Shown here piece after piece: positions 13,820-19,548 of a stretch of DNA of 22,811 nucleotides (the first letter of the stretch is position 1; each line of letters starts with the position of its first letter). Below the pieces are notes generated by a model that did not search any database, was not told where the DNA came from, and was given only the letters and a program-made list of their open reading frames with translations. Origin of the DNA: DASZHJ01 sp035581425 (GTDB lineage: Bacteria > Pseudomonadota > Alphaproteobacteria > ATCC43930 > CGMCC-115725); NCBI GenBank assembly GCA_035581425.1, contig DATJVP010000045.1:1-22811 (forward strand). Reading direction: 5' to 3'. The position numbers were made by a program, and so were the translations under genes.

Positions 13820-14770
13820 ATGCGGCGCGGCTTCCTCTTCTCCGGAGTGCTGCATATCGGCGTGGTGCTGCTCGCCTATATGCATCTCTGGGACATCCTG
13901 TTTCCGCCGCCGCCCGTCGAGGAAACGCCGATTGCCGTGCAGCTCGTGAACATCGCCCCCGAGACGCGCGCGACCCAACCCAATCCAAATCCGAAGCCTG
14001 CCGAGAAGCCGGAGGAGAAGCCCGTCGAGCCGCCGAAGGAGCCGCCGAAGAAGCCCGTGCAGAAGGAGGATCCGCCACCTTCGCCGCCGCCCGCACCGGC
14101 TCCCGCTCCTACGGTCGCTCAGAGCGAGCCGACCCCGACGCCGCCCGCGCCGCAGCCGAAGCCCGAGCCGCCTACGCCGCAGCCGAAGCCCGAGCCGCCT
14201 ACGCCGCCACCGCCGCCGCCGCCTCCCGCTCCGAGCCCGAAGCCCGAGCCGCCGAAGGTCGAGCCTCCGAAACCGGAGCCTCCGCCGCGGAAGCCCGCGC
14301 CGCCCGAGGACAAAAAGAAGCCCGACGACAAGAGCTTCGATGCGTTCCTGAAGAACCTCGCGAAGCGGCCGGAAGCGCAGCCGACGCAGACGCCGACGAA
14401 AGCGGCGCCCCAGCAGCAGGCGGCTCGGCCCTCGGCCCAACCTGCGGCGCCGCTCGGCCCGAAGCTCACCACCAGCGAGATCGACGTGGTGAAGCAGCAG
14501 ATCGAGCAGTGCTGGAACCCGCCATCCGGCGCCAAGCAGTCGCACGATCTCATCGTCGTCATCAGCGCGACGGTTGGGCCCGATGGGCGCGTCATTTCCG
14601 CGCAGATCGTGAGCACCGAGCGTATGGGCGACCCGTTCTATCGCGCTGCCGCCGAAAGCGCGCGCCGTGCCGTGCTGAATCCGAGCTGCTCCCCGCTGAA
14701 GCTGCCGCCGGAGAAGTATGAGCAGTGGAAGGACCTGACATTGACATTCAACCCGAAGGATTTGCTATGA
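13820..14770 (+). CDS. tolA: cell envelope integrity protein TolA, proline-rich form
   Basis: TolA links the TolQR motor to TolB and Pal across the periplasm. The 316-residue protein has an N-terminal membrane helix (about 5-27) bearing S8-G-V-L-H12, matching the SxxxH motif by which TolA contacts TolQ. Residues about 29-170 are dominated by Pro, Lys and Glu (PKPEPP-type repeats and a run of eight prolines) instead of the Ala/Lys-rich helical domain II of enterobacterial TolA. The C-terminal domain (about 215-316) is of TolA/TonB type, with VGPDGRVISAQI and two cysteines, Cys231 and Cys290, that could form a disulfide. GGTGA upstream serves as ribosome-binding site. The stop overlaps the tolB ATG as ATGA. 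Confidence 0.93.
   Translation: MRRGFLFSGVLHIGVVLLAYMHLWDILFPPPPVEETPIAVQLVNIAPETRATQPNPNPKPAEKPEEKPVEPPKEPPKKPVQKEDPPPSPPPAPAPAPTVAQSEPTPTPPAPQPKPEPPTPQPKPEPPTPPPPPPPPAPSPKPEPPKVEPPKPEPPPRKPAPPEDKKKPDDKSFDAFLKNLAKRPEAQPTQTPTKAAPQQQAARPSAQPAAPLGPKLTTSEIDVVKQQIEQCWNPPSGAKQSHDLIVVISATVGPDGRVISAQIVSTERMGDPFYRAAAESARRAVLNPSCSPLKLPPEKYEQWKDLTLTFNPKDLL
14150..14203 (+). repeat. perfect 27-bp tandem duplication in tolA
   Basis: Two identical 27-base units (14150-14176 and 14177-14203) each encode PQPKPEPPT, residues 111-119 and 120-128 of TolA. The identity extends to every third-codon position, which suggests a recent duplication. Copy gain or loss would keep the frame and change the length of the proline-rich arm by nine residues. 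Confidence 0.85.
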
Positions 14771-16113
14771 CGCCAAATACTCGCTCGCGCCGGCTCGGCC
14801 GCGCCTTGTGTCTAGGGTTGCTCCTGCTCGCCGCGCAGGCGTCGCAGGCCATCGCCGCGCTCAACATCACGCTCGACAAGCCCAACCCGCAGCCACTGCC
14901 GATCGCTATACCGGCTTTTGGCGGCGCGCAGCCCAACGACCAGCAGATGGGCCGCGACATCACGCAGGTGTTGTCGGCCGATCTCGAGCGCTCCGGTCTT
15001 TTCCGGGCGCTCGATCCGCGAGCCTTCGTGCAGCAAATCACGGGCGCGGACACGCCGCCGCGCTTCGGTGACTGGCGCATCATCAACGCCCAGGGACTCA
15101 TCACCGGCGGCGTCGAGACGCAAGGCGACGGCAGGATTCGCGTGAGCTTCCGCCTCTGGGACGTGCTGCAGGAGCAGCAGCTCGCGGGCCTCGCCTACAC
15201 CACGGATGCGCAGGGCTGGCGCCGCGTCGCGCACAAGATCGCAGACGAAGTCTATAAGCGCATCACCGGCGAGGACGGCTATTTCGACACCCGTATCGTC
15301 TACATCGCCGAGAGCGGCCCCGTGCTGCACCGCGTGAAGCGCCTCGCGATCATGGATCAGGACGGCGCCAACCACCGCTATCTCACGGACGGGCGCGATC
15401 TCGTGCTGACGCCGCGCTTCTCGCCGACGCGGCAGGAGATCACTTTCCTCTCCTATGCCGGCAACAAGCCCCGGGTCTATCTCTTCAACATCGACACGGG
15501 GCAGCAGGAGGTGCTCGGCGACTTTCCCGGCATGACCTACGCGCCGCGCTTCTCGCCCGACGGCAACAAGGTCGTCATGAGCTATGCAAGCGGCGGCAAC
15601 AGCGCGATCTACTCGATGGACCTGCGCACGCGCCGCGCAACGCGCGTCACCGAGGGAAGTGCGATCGACACCTCGCCGTCCTACTCGCCGGATGCGAGCC
15701 AGATCGTCTTCAACTCCGACCGCGCGGGCTCGCAGCAGCTCTACGTCATGAACGCCGACGGCAGCAACGTGCACCGCATCAGCTTCGGCGCCAATGGCCG
15801 CTACGGAACGCCGGTTTGGTCGCCGCGTGGCGACTTGATCGCCTTCACGAAGATCGACGGCGGCAGCTTCTATATCGGCGTGATGAAACCGGATGGCAGC
15901 GGCGAGCGGCTGCTCGCGAACGGATTCCTCGTTGAGGGGCCGACCTGGGCGCCGAATGGGCGCGTCCTTATGTATACGCGGCAGTCACCGGGAGGGCCGC
16001 GGGGCGACGCGAAACGCCTCTACAGCATCGACCTCACGGGAGCCAACGAGCGCGAGATCGTGACGCCGCAAGACGCGTCCGATCCAGCGTGGTCGCCGCT
16101 TGGAAGTCCTTGA
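14767..16113 (+). CDS. tolB: Tol-Pal system beta-propeller protein TolB
   Basis: TolB is the periplasmic partner that shuttles between Pal and TolA. From ATG 14767 it has 448 residues, starting with an Arg-rich n-region, a leucine-rich core and a likely signal-peptidase site after Ala28 or Ala30. The N-terminal domain contains PQPLPIAIPAFGG and GRDITQVLSADLERSGLF. The propeller follows with repeated blade motifs of the form PRFSPDGNKVVMS, PSYSPDASQIVFNSDR, PVWSPRGDLIAFTK and PTWAPNGRVLMYTR. GAAGGA six to seven bases upstream supports this start over any within tolA. The ATG overlaps the tolA stop (ATGA). The TGA at 16111-16113 lies inside the -35 region of the candidate pal promoter. Confidence 0.97.
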   Translation: MTPNTRSRRLGRALCLGLLLLAAQASQAIAALNITLDKPNPQPLPIAIPAFGGAQPNDQQMGRDITQVLSADLERSGLFRALDPRAFVQQITGADTPPRFGDWRIINAQGLITGGVETQGDGRIRVSFRLWDVLQEQQLAGLAYTTDAQGWRRVAHKIADEVYKRITGEDGYFDTRIVYIAESGPVLHRVKRLAIMDQDGANHRYLTDGRDLVLTPRFSPTRQEITFLSYAGNKPRVYLFNIDTGQQEVLGDFPGMTYAPRFSPDGNKVVMSYASGGNSAIYSMDLRTRRATRVTEGSAIDTSPSYSPDASQIVFNSDRAGSQQLYVMNADGSNVHRISFGANGRYGTPVWSPRGDLIAFTKIDGGSFYIGVMKPDGSGERLLANGFLVEGPTWAPNGRVLMYTRQSPGGPRGDAKRLYSIDLTGANEREIVTPQDASDPAWSPLGSP

Positions 16114-16138
16114 ACCAGTGGTTAAACAGAACTATAGT
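16110..16138 (+). promoter_or_regulatory. candidate sigma70 promoter for pal
   Basis: TTGAAC (16110-16115) and TATAGT (16133-16138) are separated by exactly 17 bases. The -10 matches the consensus at five of six positions and the -35 at four of six. The -35 hexamer contains the tolB stop codon TGA. A start site near 16145 would give pal a leader of about 125 bases. Confidence 0.65.
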
Positions 16139-16149
16139 CGCGCCCGTGT

Positions 16150-16182
16150 CGCCGGCCGCGATGGGAGTTTCTGCGACCGGCG
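16150..16182 (+). promoter_or_regulatory. hairpin in the pal 5' leader
   Basis: CGCCGGCCGC (16150-16159) pairs with GCGACCGGCG (16173-16182) with one C-A mismatch, around a 13-base loop that contains GGGAG. It would lie at the very 5' end of the predicted pal transcript, a position that can protect an mRNA from decay. That role is inference. I see no resemblance to a known riboswitch class. Confidence 0.4.
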
Positions 16183-16269
16183 CCCGCCATCCATGGTGAA
16201 GCCTTTGGGCGACGCCGTCCTCACAATCCGAAACCACTCCAATCCCAGGATGATCGAAGGGAGCATAAC

Positions 16270-16746
16270 ATGAATCTGAAAATCTTAAGCCTGGTCGCGG
16301 CAATGTTGCTCGTCGCCGGCTGCAGCCAGAGCAGCACGGATACCGACAACACGAAGGGCGGCGGACAGACCACTACGCAGACCACGAGCGGCGGTTCGCC
16401 GCAGGAGCAGATCACGAAGGTCGGCAACACGGTCTACTTCGCCTTTGACCGCAGCGACATCACGTCGGAAGGGCGCGCTACCTTGCAGCGCCAGGCGCAG
16501 CTCCTGCAGCAGAATCCTTCCTGGACCGTGACGATCCAGGGCAATTGCGACGAGCGCGGGACCGTCGAGTACAACCTGGGCCTCGGCGAGCGGCGCGCCA
16601 ACGCAGCTCGGCAGGCTCTGATCGCTCTCGGCGTCGCGGCCAATCGCGTCCAGATCATCAGCTACGGCAAGGAGCGTCCGGCCGTCGCCGGGCACAACGA
16701 GCAGGCCTGGGCGCAGAATCGTCGCGCTGTTACGGTCATCAACTGA
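16270..16746 (+). CDS. pal: peptidoglycan-associated lipoprotein Pal
   Basis: Pal anchors the outer membrane to peptidoglycan and is the outer-membrane end of the Tol system. The 158-residue precursor has a lipoprotein signal peptide ending in the lipobox LVAGC, with lipidated Cys18. A Ser/Thr/Gln-rich linker (about 19-48) follows, then an OmpA-type peptidoglycan-binding domain with VYFAFDRSDI, GNCDERGTVEYNLGLGERRA and ISYGKERP. There is no Asp after the lipidated Cys (Ser-Gln-Ser instead), consistent with outer-membrane sorting. GAAGGGAG seven bases before ATG is a strong ribosome-binding site. It is flanked by its own promoter and terminator, so it can be expressed apart from tolQRAB. Confidence 0.97.
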   Translation: MNLKILSLVAAMLLVAGCSQSSTDTDNTKGGGQTTTQTTSGGSPQEQITKVGNTVYFAFDRSDITSEGRATLQRQAQLLQQNPSWTVTIQGNCDERGTVEYNLGLGERRANAARQALIALGVAANRVQIISYGKERPAVAGHNEQAWAQNRRAVTVIN

Positions 16747-16786
16747 CCGGTTACAGGCGCTCTGACCGAGCGTCGTGATGCTAAAC

Positions 16787-16842
16787 GCGCCTGCCTCCTT
16801 ACCCGATGCCAAGAGGGGTGAGGGGGCAGGCGCCCTTTTTTT
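16787..16842 (+). terminator. intrinsic terminator after pal
   Basis: GCGCCTGCC (16787-16795) pairs perfectly with GGCAGGCGC (16825-16833). The inner CTCC/GGGG parts extend the stem with mismatches, and a run of seven T follows CC at 16836-16842. This is the clearest Rho-independent terminator in the window and separates pal from cpoB. Confidence 0.88.
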
Positions 16843-16926
16843 GCCCAAAAGCGGGGCTAGGCTGCGCTGGGGTATGAGAGTGGTTGCGGAGCAAGGGGGC
16901 CGCTTCCAGCACGGCAATCGGACGGG

Positions 16927-17949
16927 ATGACGATGCAACGCCTGGCAATCTGCGCGGGGGTCTCGATGCTGGCGTTCGTGGCGATGGTCGCGATCGGCCG
17001 CGCGCAGCAGGATGACCGCGATCTGCAACCGTTGCTCGATCGGCTCGAGCGCATCGAGCGCGATGTCAACATGCTGCAGCGGCAGGTCTACCGCGGCGGC
17101 GGCGCGCCTGTGACCGGCAGCGCCAACATCCAGCCTGGAAACAATGCGCTCAATCTGGAGATTCGCGTGGGACGCATCGAGGATCAGATGCGCGGATTGA
17201 CCGGTCAGATCGAGGAGACCAACCACAAGATCGACCAGCTCACGCACCGTCTCGAACAGCTCCAGAGCGATCTCGAGTTCCGTCTGACGCAGCTCGAGCA
17301 GGGCGGTGGCGGCCAGCCCGCTGCGCCGCAGCAACAGCGCGCCAACGCTCCCGCGGCACCGCAGACGCCGCCGGCTGCGCGCGCCGGCGCGCCGCAGCTC
17401 CGCCCGCCGCCGACCAGCGATGCCGGCGCGCCGCGCACGGGCAACGACCCCGGCGTCCTCGGCAATCTTCGCGGACCCCCGGGGCAGGATCCGGCGGGCG
17501 CTCCCGCTTCCACGCCCCTCCCACCGCCGCCGCCGGGCTCGGAGACCGCGAGCCTGCCGCCGGGCTCGGCGGTCGATCAGTACAATTACGCTTTCGGCCT
17601 CTTGCGCCAGGCGCGGTACGAGGAGGCGGAGCAGGCGCTCCGCGCCTTCATCCAGCGCAACCCTAGCGACCCCCTCGCCGCGAGCGCGCAGTACTGGCTC
17701 GGCGAAAGCTTCTACGCGCGCAAGGACTACACCCAGGCCGCAAGTGCCTTTGCGGAGTGCTACGAGAAATATCCCAAGGGAACGAAAGCGCCGGACAGCC
17801 TGTTGAAGCTCGGGATGTCGCTCGCCAATCTCGGCCAGAAGGAAAACGCCTGCCGCACCTTCCAGCGCCTCGACCGCGACTTCCCGCAGGCACAAAGCTA
17901 TATCCGCGAGCGCGAGCTCGCGGAGAAGCGGCGCGTTGGTTGCGGTTGA
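16927..17949 (+). CDS. cpoB: Tol-Pal system periplasmic TPR protein CpoB (YbgF)
   Basis: CpoB coordinates the Tol machine with septal peptidoglycan synthesis by PBP1B in E. coli. The 340-residue protein has a signal peptide with likely cleavage after Ala26 (GRA-QQ). Coiled-coil heptad segments follow (LLDRLERIERDVNMLQRQV, and about 75-120 with QLTHRLEQLQSDLEFRLTQLEQ) of the YbgF trimerisation type. Next come a long Ala/Pro/Gly-rich linker (about 121-210) and C-terminal tetratricopeptide repeats (YNYAFGLLRQARYEEAEQALRAFI; YWLGESFYARKDYTQAASAFAE). ATG 16933 is an alternative start two codons in, and the upstream ribosome-binding site is poor. No convincing promoter is seen between the pal terminator and the start. 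Confidence 0.93.
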   Translation: MTMQRLAICAGVSMLAFVAMVAIGRAQQDDRDLQPLLDRLERIERDVNMLQRQVYRGGGAPVTGSANIQPGNNALNLEIRVGRIEDQMRGLTGQIEETNHKIDQLTHRLEQLQSDLEFRLTQLEQGGGGQPAAPQQQRANAPAAPQTPPAARAGAPQLRPPPTSDAGAPRTGNDPGVLGNLRGPPGQDPAGAPASTPLPPPPPGSETASLPPGSAVDQYNYAFGLLRQARYEEAEQALRAFIQRNPSDPLAASAQYWLGESFYARKDYTQAASAFAECYEKYPKGTKAPDSLLKLGMSLANLGQKENACRTFQRLDRDFPQAQSYIRERELAEKRRVGCG

Positions 17950-18021
17950 TCGGCCTTCGATGGAGGCAGGCTTGGGGATAGCGATTCAAATTCACTGAGC
18001 GACCGCCAGTTTGCGCGACTC

Positions 18022-19287
18022 ATGACGCCGCTCGGACCATTCGAGCCGCGGCCTCTCCTCGCGGTCGCGGTCTCCGGGGGCGCCGACAGCATGGCGTTGG
18101 CACTCCTGGCCGAGCGCTGGGCTCGCTCACGCGGCGGCCGCAGCGTGGCGCTCACCGTCGATCACCGCCTGCGGCCGGAGTCCGCTGCCGAGGCGGGGCG
18201 GGTCGGGCGCTGGCTCCGCGCGCGGGGCATCGCGCATCGGACGCTCGTGTGGAGCGGGGAGCGGCCCAAGGCGGATCTCCAGGCCGCTGCGCGTGCCGCG
18301 CGCTACCGTCTGCTCGAGGAATGGTGCCGGAGGAACGGCTGCCTCCACCTCCTCACCGCGCATCACCGCGAGGACCAGGCGGAGACGTTCTGGCTGCGGC
18401 TCGCACGCGGCAGCGGCCTCGACGGTCTCGCCGGCATGGCTGCGGTGAACGAGCGGGCATCTTGCCGCATCTTGAGGCCCTTGCTCCCGGTGGCGCCGGA
18501 ACGGTTGCGCGCGCTGCTGCGCGCGCGGCGGCAGGTGTGGATCGAGGACCCCAGCAATGAGAATCCGAGCTTCACGCGCGTGCGTGTGCGCAATGCCCGC
18601 GCAGTCCTCGCGGCCGAAGGTCTTGGCGCCGAGCGGCTCGACGAGACGATCCGCCATCTCGGCCGCGCGCGCGCTGCGCTCGAGGCGGCGGCCGTCGATC
18701 TGACGGTGCGCGCCGTCGGCATCGACCCCGGCGGATGGGTTTGGCTCGAGCACGCACTCCTCAAGCGCGCGCCGCGCGAGATCGGCCTCCGCGTCCTGGC
18801 GGCCGTCCTCGCCACCGTCGGCGGCACCGACTATCCCCCGCGCCTTGCGCGACTCGAGCGCCTCTATGATGAGCTCCTGTGCGATGGCCTCGGCGGAGGG
18901 CGCACGCTCGGCACATGCCGGATTCTGCCGCGCAACAATTTCGTGCTGATTTGCCGAGAATTCGCCGAGAACCAGGGCGCCGTCGCGAAGGGTTGGACAA
19001 CTGCGGCGATGCCCCGGAAGCTGCTGCGAGGGACGATCGAGCTGGGACCGCTTGGGCGGGGGCGCGAGGGACTCCCTCCGACGGCGCGCGAGCTGTTGCG
19101 CCGGGTACCGGAAGCAGCGCGAGCGAGCCTGCCGGCCTTCCGCGATTCCCGCGGGCAAGTCGTGGCTCTTCCGGTGGTCGGTTGGGCAAGCTCGGCATAT
19201 CGCTCGCTTCTCGCGAGCGACGTATTGCGCTTCCGGCCTGCTCGGCCACTGGTGCCCGCGGGATTTGCTGCGAGCCCGGACCAATGA
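18022..19287 (+). CDS. tilS: tRNA(Ile)-lysidine synthetase TilS
   Basis: TilS converts C34 of the tRNA-Ile CAU anticodon to lysidine with ATP, changing it from Met to Ile decoding, and is essential in most bacteria. The 421-residue protein has the N-type ATP-pyrophosphatase P-loop SGGADS at 18-23, TVDHRLRPES, and LTAHHREDQAETFWLRLARGSGLDGL with the conserved His, Asp and Gln residues. IEDPSNENPSFTRVRVRN follows. The C-terminal part is less conserved, as is usual. ATG 18022 is the first standard start codon, but it has no ribosome-binding site. The residues encoded just upstream in frame (LSDRQFARL) look like the usual TilS N-terminus, so the true start may lie upstream at a non-standard codon. 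Confidence 0.93.
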   Translation: MTPLGPFEPRPLLAVAVSGGADSMALALLAERWARSRGGRSVALTVDHRLRPESAAEAGRVGRWLRARGIAHRTLVWSGERPKADLQAAARAARYRLLEEWCRRNGCLHLLTAHHREDQAETFWLRLARGSGLDGLAGMAAVNERASCRILRPLLPVAPERLRALLRARRQVWIEDPSNENPSFTRVRVRNARAVLAAEGLGAERLDETIRHLGRARAALEAAAVDLTVRAVGIDPGGWVWLEHALLKRAPREIGLRVLAAVLATVGGTDYPPRLARLERLYDELLCDGLGGGRTLGTCRILPRNNFVLICREFAENQGAVAKGWTTAAMPRKLLRGTIELGPLGRGREGLPPTARELLRRVPEAARASLPAFRDSRGQVVALPVVGWASSAYRSLLASDVLRFRPARPLVPAGFAASPDQ

Positions 19288-19404
19288 GGGCTGAAAACCT
19301 TCGGTTGCATTGCAAAGCCCCAGCGCCGCGGAACCTTTCGCAATCAATCAACAGCCGGACCTCAGTTCCGCGCAACGCGAATAGCTCATCACCGTCCGTC
19401 GGCG

Positions 19405-19433
19405 TTGCCTCGCGGAGTTAACAGTTGTTTAAT
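19405..19433 (+). promoter_or_regulatory. candidate sigma70 promoter for ftsH
   Basis: TTGCCT (19405-19410) and TTTAAT (19428-19433) are separated by exactly 17 bases, within the 261-base region between tilS and ftsH. The predicted start near 19440 would give a leader of about 110 bases. A second, weaker arrangement uses TATGTT at 19448. I did not find a convincing heat-shock (RpoH-type) promoter, although ftsH is often under one. The rest of 19288-19404 shows no gene or strong signal. Confidence 0.45.
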
Positions 19434-19480
19434 TCCGACGGCATCTTATGTTCAGTGGGAGGTATCGACGGCGCCCGGCG

Positions 19481-19509
19481 CCCGTTCCCCGGGCTTGGCC
19501 GGGAGCGGG
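19481..19509 (+). promoter_or_regulatory. GC-rich hairpin in the ftsH leader
   Basis: CCCGTTCCC (19481-19489) pairs with GGGAGCGGG (19501-19509), nine pairs including one G-T, around an 11-base loop. It lies about 40 bases before the ftsH GTG. There is no T run after it, so it is not an intrinsic terminator for tilS. It may shape ftsH mRNA stability or translation. Confidence 0.4.
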
Positions 19510-19548
19510 GCAGCGGCGGCTAGCGGTACCCGGGAAAGGCCCTTATCC

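Noticed and set aside
14119..14616. Glycine-rich minus-strand frame opposite tolA
   Set aside because: The glycine runs are the complement of tolA proline codons. There is no start context or family match.
13810..14721. 303-codon Ala/Arg/Glu-rich frame overlapping tolA in another phase
   Set aside because: It arises from the CCG/GAG/AAG repeats of the tolA proline-rich region read one base off; the tolA frame has the membrane helix and C-terminal domain.
16787..16842. Terminator after pal as a third copy of the REP-like element
   Set aside because: It shares GGGGTGAGGGG with the repeat near 10393-10438, but its outer stem and T run are those of an ordinary terminator, and the similarity is short.
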